A DNA stretch of 64,000 bases from Brachionus plicatilis. Its lineage: Eukaryota; Rotifera; Eurotatoria; Ploima; Brachionidae. Numbering within the stretch: the first letter of the stretch is position 1; every line of letters begins with the position of its first letter. Below the pieces are notes generated by a model that saw only the letters and a list, made by a program, of their open reading frames with translations, was not told where the DNA came from and ran no database searches. Location: assembly GCA_010279815.1 (NCBI GenBank), contig QEOQ01000316.1, positions 1,270,345 through 1,334,344 of the forward strand, read 5' to 3'. Position numbers and translations under genes: made by a program. Of the stretch, positions 12,138 to 24,801 are shown piece after piece.

Positions 12138-12310
12138 AAGGGGTAGTGGTGGCCCAGTGGCTCTCTGAATGCATTAAATGCTAAGTTTTGAATTGTGAAA
12201 TTAGTGCGTTTTCTCAAGCATCACTGCCGAGTCTCAGTTCTCCTGTCCCGATACTCTTTAGCCTCCCCTCAATTTGCACATAACATAATTAATATCGATT
12301 TAGGTTCAGT
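12138..12310 (+). mobile_element. tRNA-derived SINE-like unit
   Basis: A GC-richer island begins GGGGTAGTGGTGGCCCAGTG, where TGGCCCAGTGG fits a Pol III A box (TRGCNNAGYNGG). It continues to CATCACTGCCGAGTCTCAG and TCCTGTCCCGATACTC. A B box is not clear. The tRNA-like head with an unrelated body is typical of SINEs. No second copy is seen in this window. Confidence 0.45.
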
Positions 12311-13289
12311 CGATAATTAATCGCGAATCTTATTTTAATAATTTTTTTTTGACATGTTGACATTTTTTTTGTCTTGTTGAAATAAATTTTGAAAATTTTT
12401 CACTCAAACCCATGGACACTAACTGAAGTATTGACATGAGTTAATTAATTAACTGATTTAATTATTTTGTTGACTCATTTTTTTCTGCTTCAATATTTTG
12501 ATGAAAAAAAAAATATGACCATAAAAATAAAAAGTTTTAATTAATTAATTAATTTAAAAAATGACTAATTCTCTTTAAAACTTATATATTTGCGACAAAG
12601 ATCCTAAATGAAATCCAAACTTAAATAAAAAAAAATAATTGAAAAAAATTAATTAAATAACTTAAAAATATATTTAAACCTTAAACCCATTGTTGATAAA
12701 ATTATTTATTTATTTAAAAAATATTTTGGGAGTAAATCCCGGGAACGTGCGAATGGCACTTAGCCTTCGTTTGAAGCCTCTTTTTTGAGTGTATAATATT
12801 AAAAAAAATTGACAAAATAAGTGATTTAAATAATGTTGTCCAGCGACCGGATCCTCAAAATGATGAAGAAATAACCAGTTTAATTTTCGAATTTCAAAAA
12901 AATTTTACAATTACAAAATGTAATAATTACATAAGTGGATTAAAAAACGTAAATAATTCTTAAATTTAAAAAATTAAATATGTGTTATTTTTTGTTTTAA
13001 AGGTAATTAATATAGCGTTAGACAAAAATGGCGGATGGTCGGATTTCTAGTTTATTAGAAAAATTAAAAAATTCTCAGTTTTCTTTCAAAAGATACTTTT
13101 TTTTACCATATTTTACTTTTTTTTACCTAAATTTTTCGTAAAAATTAGTAAAAAAAAGTTAAAAAAAGAAACTTTTGGCAAAATATAATCAAATAAATAG
13201 AAACTACTTTTTTTCAAAATTTATTAGAAAATAGCAAAAATTTCAATAAATTGAAGCTTTTTTTTGTCATTTTCATTTTTACCAATTTT

Positions 13290-13405
13290 TACGTAAAATT
13301 ACGTAAATTCACTTTTTTTTTCAAAGTAATATTACGTAAATTTACGTAAAATTTCTTACAATAAATTTACGTAATTTTACGTAAATTTACGTAATATTTT
13401 TTACG
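13290..13405. repeat. TTTACGTAAA-rich tract, copy 1
   Basis: The palindromic word TTACGTAA occurs repeatedly (about eight times in 110 bp), with TTTTACGTAAA spacing of 10-20 bp. Each word is its own reverse complement, so the tract could form hairpins or carry a binding-site array. It resembles the tract at 15150-15320. Confidence 0.5.
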
Positions 13406-13574
13406 TCAAATATTCAATTAATTGATTAACTTTTTTGTTTTTGTAAATTTTGCTTAAATCCTTTTCTTTTTAATAAAAACTTTAGCTTGAACAACTATTC
13501 TTTTTTTAAAAACGCCAAAAATTGAACTAAAAAATGAGTTAAAAAAGTTATTTTTTAATTAACTCATTTTTTTT

Positions 13575-13876
13575 TAAACTCATGTCAAAACTCAAGTCAC
13601 AAGTCTCAAGTCAAGTCCAAGTCAAGTTTTTTTTTTTAATTTTCATTCAAAAGTCCAAATCCAGACTTTAAAATTTTGAATACTGAAGAAAAAATTTATG
13701 CTAAAATTGCAACAAAATCTGATATATGGCAAATCTATTGCATTAGACAACCCAAGAGTATATAAATTTTTTGATATGAAGCCTGATCTAGCAAATTTAA
13801 AAAAATAAGTCTGGACATTGAAAAAAAAATAAAAGTTCGGACTTGGACTTTTTTTTGGGAATTTAAACAACACTGC
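13575..13876. mobile_element. AAGTC-rich short inverted-repeat element (MITE-like)
   Basis: The left end reads AAGTCACAAGTCTCAAG then TCAAGTCCAAGTC. The right end at 13830-13876 contains AAGTCTGGAC and GTTCGGACTTGGACTT and finishes with CAACACTG. The ends are imperfect inverted repeats rich in GTCC/GGAC words, and a CAACACTG terminus is common in hAT-family MITEs. Confidence 0.5.
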
Positions 13877-13881
13877 TTTAT

Positions 13882-14139
13882 ATGTTACACCAGTCTACTC
13901 AAACCGGAAATACAAATAGACAACAGCCAACTAATCGAAACTCTCTTTGGGAATTGAACCTTCAGACCAACCAAGCCAAATCCCAAATTTCAATAACTTC
14001 CAATATCGCAGCTAGTTCAAATAAAGAAGCAACATATGTAACTACTGGAGAGCAAATGCAATTAAGACCAAAGAAACGTGATAGAAAAAGGCTACCTCGG
14101 GACGAAAATGGTAAAATTATTTGGCAAAATGATCAATAA
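13882..14139 (+). other. 85-codon ORF between two transposon ends, not recognised
   Basis: ATG at 13882, stop at 14139. The peptide is Gln/Asn/Thr-rich at first and ends in a basic segment RPKKRDRKRLPRDENGKIIW. Base composition is more even than the flanks, which suggests real or former coding sequence. It lies between the AAGTC-rich repeat end at 13876 and another at 14740-14852. It may be a remnant of a transposon-encoded protein. No function can be given. Confidence 0.3.
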
Positions 14140-14739
14140 ATGTTTTTATACAATTATTTAGGCTAACAAATCAAATCAACTCCACAATTTTTTAAGTTTA
14201 TTCCAGAAGAAATTCGAAATTATTTTAAAAATAAAAGTAAACATTTGCGTTTACTTTTAGTTTAAAGTCAGGAGTCAAGGTTTATTCTAAAAAAAAATTT
14301 TTAACATGGCTTCGATGCTATTTTTGTATTGTTTTAAATTTTTTTTATTCAATAATTTTTTTTATTTTATGTCTAAATCAAACATGTCCAAACTTTACTT
14401 GTATAATCAATTATGTTGAATTTATTGTTACCTAAAAAAGCTTGTCTAAAACAAGCATATTCAAAATAATCGCACTAAAATTTTAAATGATTTATTGGAC
14501 AATTAGTTGATTTATTAAAATGTTCTTTGAATTGATAAGATAATTTTTCTCTTTTTTTTCTAAATAAATATGATTTATGCTATAATCTTTCAATTCGATG
14601 TATAATTTATTATTTTTTTCTTCAAAATAAAATTTAATATTATACATGAAAATTTATATTTTGTTAAACGATTTACGAAAATTCATATTTGATGTTACGC
14701 TTTTTGTTTCTTTAAAACAAATTACCATAGTTTTTTTAG

Positions 14740-14852
14740 AATCCCAAATTAAAGTCCAAGTCAGAAATTTAAAAAAATTAAGTCTTTAACATGGATTTAA
14801 AAAAGTCTGGACTTGGAATTGGCTTGAGACTTGTGACTTTAGAACAACTCTG
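14740..14852. mobile_element. AAGTC-rich transposon end, second copy
   Basis: AAAGTCCAAGTCAGAAA, then AAAGTCTGGACTTGGAATTG, CTTGAGACTTGTGACTT and AGAACAACTCTG. CTTGAGACTTGTGACTT is the exact reverse complement of AAGTCACAAGTCTCAAG at 13594-13610, so the two positions could also be the ends of one 1.25 kb element. Confidence 0.55.
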
Positions 14853-15149
14853 AATTTACCGGGGTTGTGAAGTTCGTTTCAATTCAGAAAAGTTTAAATA
14901 ACTTTTTAACTAAAAAAGATAATTTGGTTCTATAAAATGCTTAATTTTAAGCAAATTTGCTATGCAGTAATATTAGTCTGCAAAAAATTCTGCAATCTTC
15001 TGCTAATAAGTTAAAGTATTCTTACGATATGTGCAATTACTTTTCAGAGTTTTTGTCCAAGTATATTTTAGGATTAAGCAAATTTGATTAAATTTTAAGT
15101 ATTTTACTTAAATTAAGTTTTTCTGAATTGAAACGATCGAATTGAAAAA

Positions 15150-15320
15150 ACTTCATTACCTTAAATTTACGTAAAATATTGATAATTTTTCAAAATTCAC
15201 CAAAAAATAAAGCGAATTTACGTAAATTTACAAAACTGAAAAATCATAAACTTACCAGACTTATAGGTAAAATAAGTTATTATTTTACGTAATTTCCAAT
15301 ATTTTACGTAAATTATTATA
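15150..15320. repeat. TTTACGTAAA-rich tract, copy 2
   Basis: TTTACGTAAAATATTG, GAATTTACGTAAATTTACA and ATATTTTACGTAAATTA repeat the palindromic word of the tract at 13290-13405. Confidence 0.4.
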
Positions 15321-17653
15321 AAAAAAATTCCCAAAAATTTAACAACTATGGCGTTTTATGAATTAGAAATAAATTTAAGAAAAAAAAATCTTTTTCTATA
15401 AAATCAAATGTCTAATTTATTTATTTTTTAAAAAGAATTAATATTTAATTTTTTTTTTTATTCGTACAAACAAGAAAATTTGTCTAAAAGGAAGGAAAAA
15501 GCTCGATTCCAAAATGCCAGAGTGTTACCTAAACTATATTAATAATTATAAAAATATTGTAATATAGTAATAAAAAAAGTATAAAAATATAATAATATAA
15601 TGTAGATTTATTTTAAGATTATGATCAATATCTACAATCTTTCAATTTTGTTTTAAAATAAATGAATTATTATTTTTTTTTAATTATAAAATTTTAATTT
15701 AAAAAAATATCAAAGTCTTTTTTATAAATATTCAAAAGGCCATAAATGTTAATATTTTAAATGATTTCAAATTTTAAAGCCAAAAATTCAAATAATCAAA
15801 TAAACGAAGTTAATTTCGTTTATTTGATTTTTTAGCACATTGAGAATTAACAAATTTTTTAAATTAAAAATTTTATAATTTATTCATCTAAATAATAAGC
15901 CAAACTTTCTTATTAAAGAATCATTTTTTTAATTGTCAAATTATAGACTTAATATTTAGTTTAAAACAAATTAAATAAAAATGATAAAAGAAATAATTCA
16001 AAATTATTTTCAGGTTTGATAGCTTAATAAAACCCAAATTTCTTAATTAAAAAAATTTGGAAATCTAATTTCCTGTAGAATATAATTTTCATTGTCGAAA
16101 AATTACCCTTAAAGTTTACATTTATTTAAAGAGAACTGATGGCATTTAAGATACTTATAAATTAGCTCCATACTGAATCAATCGTTAATTCAGAAAATCT
16201 TTTAATTTTCTATTTATAAATTTTAAATTCTTTGATCAAATTAATTTGAATAAATTAAAATAAAAGACTTTTGAATAGAAAATTTACAGTTTTAAAATTA
16301 ACTTGAATAATTTTAGAAAAACTTTGATCAAATGATCAAACTGAAAATTGAGCAAAATTTTTACGTTGCCAAAAAATATCAAGTAACTAAAACTACAAAG
16401 AAAGAAAAAACGACGCGAAAGCTGTCAAACTTTATGGATTTTTTTAATGAAAATGTTGAAAATTTACCCAATTCCAGGTAAAATCTAGTAAATTTATAAT
16501 TTTTCAGTTATGGAAATTTCCATAAATTTGCTATATATTTGGAAAATTTACAATATTTTTCATATATTGCTGTAAAAAAACACTGTATTTGATATTTTTT
16601 TAAATTGTTTTAGTTTTATAAAAAAAATAATTTTGAATATATCGAAAATGTTTTTTTTTTTTTCAGATTAGTTAACAATCGTAAACTCCTGCTTACTCCC
16701 TTCCGAAATTAGGCAAACTTCAAATTCATTTCTTATGCAGATTCAACCATCTAAATAAATATGCTGTATTAATATTCAATATTTTTTTTTATCAAAACAT
16801 AAAAAGCAAAATTTAAGCCTTATTTGTTAAAAAATCCCTTTTTTTCAATGCTTTATTCTAATTTTTGAATTAATTTCAAAAAATTTATTTTTGATGAATA
16901 TATTTTTATTTTTGGCTATGAACAAGACCAGCATTGGACATTATATAATGGTTAAATATCATATTATTTCTAAAATAAGACTAAAAAATTGTAATAACAT
17001 GGTTTTTATGGGAAATATAATAAAAGAAATGAAGAAGAGTTTACGGTATTAATGAAAATATTTGTTTACCTGAATCAATTTTTTGTACAAATTTAATTAA
17101 ATTATTTACAGGAAAAAAATAATACCGTTTTAAACTTGATTTTTAAAAAAATTTTAAGCAGTTATTTTTATCTAAAATACGATTTAAAATTATTTTTTCA
17201 ATTCAAAGTTTAAGGATTAGAAAGTTTATGAAAAAATAATCCATAACAAATAATCGAGTTTATTTTACTAAAATTCTAGATTACTGAAAAAAATTTCAAG
17301 AAAATGTTGAGAAATTTTTCAGACAGAATTGAACGATGAAAAATTTATATATTCGTCTGTACTGAATTTCAGAATTTTCAATTGCTAATTTTATGATAAA
17401 AATATTTCAAAAAAATTAACTATCACAAAAGTCGATTCATAATTTTAATTCATCTAAAGAAATTTAAAATTATTAAAAAATAAAGAAAAAAATAATATAG
17501 CTAAAATGCTCAATTAAATTCAAGGCATTCTCGTCCATGCATTATTCGAATCTTAATTAAAACATTTTCAAAATTTTCTTTAGACCGAGAGATCCTAAAA
17601 AAATACTCTGAGATAGTTAAGAAATATTTGGCGTCTTAAGAAAAATAACTAAA

Positions 17654-19064
17654 ATGGAAAGTCAAAAGTTGATCGCCATTGACATTGAAAGTTTGGCCAA
17701 TTCAAACACTGCCACAGCTTCTACATCGGTAGCCAACAAAAAAACAGAAAAAAAATTTCAACTAGCCGATTTTAGAAATCATTCCGAAACATTCCGGGAT
17801 TTGCTGGCCTTGTTCGACGAAGAACTATGTCCCAAGATGGTGGCCCTAATGTGCGCTAGGCTCAACATTACAGAAGCTCATAGAGTTCAAGTATTTTTAC
17901 AGATTTAAAAAGTTTTAAAAAAATGTATTTTTTATAAATCTAGATCTATGTGCATAAAGCAAAAAATAAGGAAAATTTTTTGCTTAATTTATTCAGCGAT
18001 TGTCAAGATGAAATTAAATATTTTGAATCGGTGATCCAATTTTTGGAACAATTCGAGTCCACCAAATTTTTAGTTCATTCTTTGCGCAAGGAACAAAATT
18101 GTAATATTTTAAAATTACATCTTAAAATTTTGTCTTTCTGATTTTGGAAAAAAAGCCATTTTTAAGGAATGTGAAAAAAATCAAAAGTCTGCTTTTTCCA
18201 TTCAATTTAGCTTACAGGGCAACAAAATATCAGTATTTAAGAAAATTTAACTTTTTTCAATGTATTATATTTTAATTTTTTTCATTTAGTTTAAGTCCCA
18301 CTCACAATCATCACTGACAACCAACTCATCAAGTGATTCGGAAAAAATTTTTAAAAGTAATTGACATTATTAAAATTTATAAAAAAATTATCTAACTAAT
18401 TAATTTAAAGCTAATGTTTTGCTGGTCTTTACTTCAAATCAGCAGAAACGACACCAAGTCCAGATAAAAAATTTTAAAGACAAGATTGAAAAATCAAATA
18501 TTGCTTTAGTAGACTTTAATTTGAGCAAAAAATATGAAAATACCATCAAAAATGAATTCCTTAGGGTAAATGAAAAAATTGAAATTTTTAAAATTTAATA
18601 TTAAAAAATTAATAGTGGGAAAATTGGCCAGTATTTTTATTATTTGATAAAGAAATCGATGAAATAATAGATTTCAACAAAATTGGTAGTTTAAGGCAAT
18701 CTCCTGAACTTAACAACATAGTTGAGATTTATTTGCAATTATACTTGGAGTATTTGAATTTTGGAAATAGACGGTATGCCTAATAAACTCTTTTAAAAAA
18801 TTTAAATTTTAAATTTAACTAAAATTTAGTTTCTATGTTTTTGTGCTTGATGATTATAAAGATTATTGCTTACACAAAAATGGAAAATTTAGATACCATT
18901 GGTTGCTAAAGAAAATCACAGATGCTAATGGAAATGAAAAACTCATTCCGCCCATTCGTATACCTGACAATGACAAAACTAGTTCGGAATCAGTTTATTT
19001 TGATAAATTTCTGGAATTTCTTAAAAGTGCCATTAGACCCTTTTGCCAGAGCAGTGTATTATAA
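17654..19064 (+). CDS. CARD-like plus glutaredoxin-like domain protein (novel combination)
   Basis: Seven exons join in phase: 17654-17890, 17944-18131, 18211-18232, 18290-18356, 18411-18565, 18616-18773, 18830-19064, giving 353 aa. The 18131/18211 junction is the weakest. Residues about 35-130 form six predicted amphipathic helices; the segment from RVQIYVHKAKNKENFLLNLF through VIQFLEQF to FLVHSLRKE has the spacing of a CARD death-fold domain. Residues about 172-250 read NVLLVFTSNQQ...VDFNLSKKYENTIKNEFLRWENWPVFLLFDKEIDEIID. This follows monothiol glutaredoxins (strand, helix, strand, the NWP cis-Pro segment, then a strand ending at the position of GGxD). The catalytic CxxC/CGFS position is replaced by TSNQQ, so redox chemistry is not expected. 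The C-terminal 100 residues are unrecognised. Both domain calls are inference. Confidence 0.6.
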
Positions 19065-22000
19065 GCAGCAAAATTTTTAATTAGAATTCTTAAATTTGTT
19101 TTTTAAAACTTTCGCTTTGTAAGTCAAAGTCACTTTTAGTCAAATTTTCGTTTTCCTTCATTTGTATTTTTTTCATTTAAAACGATTTTTTCACTGTCTT
19201 GTCTTAAAAAATCTTTTTTTTTTCATTTCTTTTTTTAAATACAAATTTTATTTACAATTTTGATTCTGAGGATTATTGAAGAAGATCAAATTTTTAACTA
19301 TTTTTATGGCTTTGAATTTAGGGAACAACTAGCAGTTCTAAGAAAAACATTCAGTTTATAAAGAACTGCAAGTTAAGATATTACATAATCCTGGTGGTGT
19401 GGCAAAATATGGATATTTTTATATCGACCATGCTGTGATTTTTTTAAAACAAACTTGGATGTCTTTACTGACTAACATGGTTCATACTTAATCATACTGA
19501 CTCAATTTAAATATATATATTTGTAAAACTTTAATTTTGAAATAAATTCAAAGAAAACATATTTTTATTTTATTTATTCAAAAGCCTTTAATGAAATTAA
19601 AATTAAATTTTAAAAGTCAATTTTGAAAAATTTCAAATCATCGTCAACTTTTTTAGTGTTGCATAAAATTAAAAACAGAGTGAGTGTGAAAAATTAATAA
19701 AATATGTTTTATTTTGTGATAAATATACCATCAAATTGACAATACATGATAAAAAAATCGATAATCAAAATTTATTAGAAGCTTGCTTAAAATAATCTCA
19801 TTGTGAAAATTAATGTTAGCATATTTTATCAAGATTTTTCATGGACTATTGCATAAAATTATCATCAGCACCTTTTAAAATGTAAATAATTAAGCACAAA
19901 TATGATTTTAAAAAGATTTTAAAACATTTTTTAATGGTTAGGATTATAAAATTTGATTTTGATTTCAAGCTTTTAAGTAGTTTGTTATTTTATAAAAGAC
20001 CGATTTAAAGAAAAAAATTTTTCAATCTTTTATTGAAAAATGCGCCGAGGAATTTTCTGGTTCGTTTGATCAGATTAATTTAAAAAAAATAAGGAAAAAA
20101 ATCTCAATTTTTCTTAAGTCTGTCAGCTCAGACTTAATTATTTAGAAAAAAATGTTGACAATATTCTAATGAAATTTAAAATTTGCCAAAGTAGATTCAA
20201 AAACATAGGCCATAATCAAAGACAATAAAATTAAAATAAGATTATTAGTTTAAACATGTAAAACTAGGATTAAATATAATTGTTTTTTTTTGCTTGTATT
20301 TTAATTAGAATATGAAAAGAAAAAAACAAATTAACTGGAAAATAAACATATTTTTTTAAGATTTGGTGTCATATTAACACTGATCACTGGAGAACAATTA
20401 ATTTATATTTTTGACTTGGGTTGTCATTAGTTTCGATAAAATTTTATAATGTTTATACAAAAATTTGAATCAAGCCATAATTAGTCCAAGTAGAAAAGGA
20501 AATCATATGAATTTGGTCCGTAGTAAAATAATAAATGTTGCAATTTTTTTTTTAAATAAATATTTATTTATTATAGAATGTTTACTTTGTATATAATACT
20601 ATTTGTTATTGCTCACTTACGCAATAAAGATATTTCAAGATATTTGGCAATCAAATAATTAAATATTTTTAAATTAATATATTTTTCAAAAATCGATATG
20701 ATGAATCAATGAGAAAAGAAACATCGATTCTAGATGATGCTCAATGATCGGCTTAGTCTATGGCTAAATGAGTAATTTTAAGAAAGCTGATTTTTTTTGA
20801 TAATAAGATAAAACATACTAACGGGCCTGATTGATTAAGAATAAAAATTGGTGATGGATTAAATGTGGTTTCGTCGATTGGAAAGATCTCATGATCGATT
20901 TTTATTTGAACTAAAGAACCGAATGGCCTAAATGAGGAAATATATTATATAAAAGCCTGAATATTGGTGTTTAATATTGTTTAAAAAAAAGTAAAACGCT
21001 AGCTCTGGGTGGCAACACTCATTGAATTCAATTAATTTTTTTGTTCTTGACACCTCTGGAAAGCATTTTAATTTCTTTATCATAAATATTTGATTATTTG
21101 CATTTTTTTTTTCACAAAAGGATTAAATTTTATCTATTAGTAATTTAAGAAATTAGTTTCATGTTGCTGTTTTCGCATAATTTTAAGTTTTTAGTCTTGT
21201 AACATTATAGATCGAGATGGCTTTTTTTTAAATTAGAAAAAAACTCTTTTTCTCAATTTTTGAACCATTAAATGTATTTTTAATTACACAATTTTTTCTT
21301 AATTTAGTTAATCAAGTTTGTTCTTGAATTCATTCAGCCTTTTTAGATAAGCATTAATTAAAAACGAACCCGAAGCATAATCAAATCAAAATATCTTAGA
21401 TTTATTTCTAATTATAATAATATTTATAAAAAAAATAGTTAATAATTTTCCAAAAAAAAATATATCTAAATTTTTTAAATTATTTATTAGTTTTATTACA
21501 GTAATAACCATATTTATGCCATAATTATTTTATTTTATTGGTGTAATTTTGTGCTGCTATCGATTGAGAAAAGCTCAAATCGCTATCAGCCTTTATTGTT
21601 TCCAAATCTGGCTTTATAATTATTTGTTTATTATCTATGTAATAATTTTCATCGACTGTGATAATGAAATATGGTTGCATATTTTTCTTATGCACAGTAT
21701 ACAGGGATCAAATGAAGGAACTTGATGAAAATATAAATTAAGCTCTCAAGGCTCAGTGAATCAATAAAATTGAATTATTTGACAAAAATTTATTACTTTT
21801 TTAAGATTTTAAACTTGGCTAAAATGCTTTTCATTGATTGATGTTCGTCATCATCCGTCAATTTTAAATCATGAAAAATTTCGGAAATAACTCACTCATA
21901 AATCATAGTATTTTTTCAAAAGGAATGCTTTTTTGTGCCTAAACAAATCTTAGAGTCAGATAAATTAGAATAGATTGTGAATTCAACAAGTCTATCTAAA

Positions 22001-22747
22001 TTAAATAATAATAATCAGTTTTAAAAGTGCTTTGAACAAAAATTTTTATCTTCTAGTTAGAAATAGTTTTATTATGCGATTAGTTTAATATAGTTTAACC
22101 ATGGATTATATCAATTCTAGGATAAATAGATCAAATTTTTGTAATTTAAAACAGAAAAGCTAAAAAATATCTTCATTTTATTTTTAATTAAAACAGATTT
22201 TATTTAAAGCAGGTATTTTAAGCATTAAAATTGATCTACAAAAAATTTGAATTAACATTCTATAATTTTTTAAAAGAACTCGAACCAAGTCGACTTGATT
22301 AAATAAGTAATAGTTTAATTTTTTTTTATAACTTGTCTGGTCCTTTGAATCCTAGTTCTTTTAGTTAGTCTATTTGGAAAATAAAAATTTTCACATTTAA
22401 CAATCTAAATTTTAAACAAGATTCTAAAAATAAACTAAATAATGTGTAAAATCTATCCAAGGCTTCATAATTAATTTCTATCTTGAAAGAAAAAAATAGA
22501 TTTTTTTATTTTTTCAATAATTTTTCCATTCGCTCAAAGCTCTTAAAACTTCCTCAGAGCTATTTTACATTCACCATATCCCAATGAGATAATTATTTTT
22601 TATTATGATTCAAAGATAGAGAAAAAAAAAATACGACAAAAATAGAACACATTAATTCGATATTTCTGATAATCAGCGCACCACATTAAGAAAAAAAAAA
22701 TAAAAAAAATTATTTAATAATCATAATAATATTTTGAATAAAATGAA
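19065..22747. other. gene-free interval
   Basis: 3.7 kb of A/T-rich sequence. No ORF with codon bias, no splice-flanked reading frame and no RNA gene recognised. Sequence around 19270-19460 is slightly GC-richer but is broken by stops in all frames I read. Confidence 0.55.
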
Positions 22748-24801
22748 ATGACAATAAATCAAGAGAAAAGCTGCTATGACAAATGGACAAATAACTTACA
22801 CGAAGCCAAAATGAGTCAAACCCATGCGAGTTCTGTGACCAGCAAGCATTCTGGCAATGCCCACGAGTCCATAATAAATCGCATGAGACCAAGCGAACCA
22901 CAGGCGAGCACAAATTCCAAAAATTATCTCATCGAGTATCCATTTAGGCGAATTCCGCGCAAAACAGACCAGATAAACGCGCTCTTTAGCTTTTTAGAAC
23001 TTGTTAGCCTATTCGCACTGAACATAGTGCTGGTCTTTCCGCTAGTTACCATTCTCTTCTTCACCATGTTCATTCCATTCACCATTCTTAAATCACTCTT
23101 GTTCAAGTGTCTCCACTGTTCCCACTTGGTCGCATCGAGCCAGTACTCGATGGACGAAACACCCGATTTTCTCAGTCCCATCGAACTATTCTGGTACTTG
23201 AACAGCGAATTTAGGAAAGAAACAAACAGCTTGAGGGGTCCTAAATCAATCGGAGCTGGGGTATTTTTCATAGAGGGCTACTTGTCCAAGAGCACAGTGC
23301 GCGATTTGATCAACAACAAAATAATCCAAGCGAGCCTGCGCTCTCCGTACCACGAATTCAGCCGCTTCTCCGAAAGAATACTCAAAGTGTTCGGCTTTGG
23401 CTATGTATGGGTGAGAACGCCACAGTTCAATCTGGACGAGCACATCATCGAAATTGACAATGCACAGGCCAATCTAAAGACAGACAAGGATCTACAGGCC
23501 TACATATCTGACTTGTTGGTCAAGCAAAATTTTAGTCTCAACAAGCCATTGTGGAACTTGTACTATCTGAAAAGCTTTGGTCAAAATTTGAGCGACAAAA
23601 CAAGTGTTATGATATTTTTGTACCACGAGTCGTTCTCTTCAGGGGTGTCACTGATGCGCCTGTTTCTCAAAGGACTGGTAGACAACCGGAATGCATTTGA
23701 CCTAAAGCCCAGATATGCATATTTCAGCCTGAATATAAGTATTATAAAGCAATTTTTGTTCTCATGGATCAAGATGGTTCACATGGTGCTGCTGGGCAAA
23801 AGGGACCAAAATCCACTCACTCACCGATACTGCAAAAGTGAAAGATTCAAAATGCTCAAGCTAAAGCCGGTCTCGTTCGGCAACCAAACAGTCACTTGGT
23901 CCGAACCATTTAGTCTAATAATGCTCAATAGGATCAAGCTAGTCACTCGTTCCAAAATGAACGACTTGCTGACAGCCACACTAGCTGGCGTACTTAGGAA
24001 TTATCTGAAAAAAAAAGGCATAAACAATCCATTTGACATGAAAATGGTCATGCCCGTCGATTTGACATCCAACAAGTATCCGTTTAAGATCAAGAATAAT
24101 TCAACCATGGTTTGTGTCAGGATGCCTGTGAACACAGAGGGCTCGATACCGCGTCTTTGGATGACCAAAATAAAAACATCCAAGCTCAAAAATTGCAATG
24201 ACTTTCTTTTTTTTCACTTTTTTGTAAATTCGTTGTTTTACCTGTTGCCGAATAGAGTAGCTTTTTGGCTAGTTGAACGCGTCCTCAACCGAAGTACATT
24301 TCAGGGCTCTACATTGGGTGCCGGCGACTCCACTTTGTCCACACTGTCCATTTGCAATCGCAATCTCAAAGGCCTAATCTATTTTAATCCGGTTATTTCG
24401 AACATAAAAATAAGCTTTGCCATAGTCACTTATGGCGATGAAGTTCGCCTTTCCTTGCAGGCTGACACGGGCATTATTTCCGACCCGGACCTAATTACCT
24501 CAGAATTTATTAAACAAGTAAAAAAAAGAATCTATAAAATAAAATTGATAGTTTAATGAAATTTAAATAAATTGTTTTTTTTTTCTAGTTAGAAAATTTG
24601 ACAGATTTGTTGGCAAACCGTAGAATACCTGGTGAAGTAAAGCGAATTGTACGACCAATTGTGGAATCCTTTGCTCAGTCATCTTCGGTTACAGCATTAA
24701 CAAACGAGGTGTCAATAGAAGAGGTAATAAACATCTTCTTGCAAAGAATTTTTTGTAGTTCTCACATTTTCTATCAAAAGATTGTTCTTAATTTAAGTTA
24801 A
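22748..24801 (+). CDS. WS/DGAT-type acyltransferase (WSD1-like), degenerate active site
   Basis: Exons 22748-24517 and 24589-24801 join in phase 0 (FIKQ|LENL), giving 660 aa. The layout fits wax ester synthase/diacylglycerol acyltransferases: a hydrophobic double segment at about residues 75-120 for membrane attachment, the acyltransferase domain, then the WSD1 C-terminal domain (SKMNDLLTATLAGVLRNYL, MVMPVDLTSN, NIKISFAIVTYGDEVRLSLQAD). The family's catalytic HHxxxDG appears as YHESFSSG at about residue 290: the first His and the Asp are lost and the second His is kept. Activity is therefore doubtful or altered. A minimal uORF, ATGAAATGA at 22743, overlaps the start codon. Another in-frame ATG at 22811 has better context. 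Exon 2 could instead splice at GAG|GTAATA (24724), but no following exon is seen. Confidence 0.75.

Larger units (their letters stand above)
12055..17653. other. gene-free interval with repeats
   Basis: 5.6 kb with no convincing host gene. It contains a SINE-like unit, AAGTC-rich transposon ends with an 85-codon ORF between them, and two tracts of TTTACGTAAA-type words. The rest is A/T-rich with no codon signal. Confidence 0.55.

Noticed and set aside
13643..13873. 76-codon minus-strand ORF
   Set aside because: Lies wholly inside the AAGTC-rich inverted-repeat element and is composed of Phe-rich A/T translation.
22924..24198. Minus-strand ORFs inside the acyltransferase
   Set aside because: Antisense shadows; no domain and no splice support.
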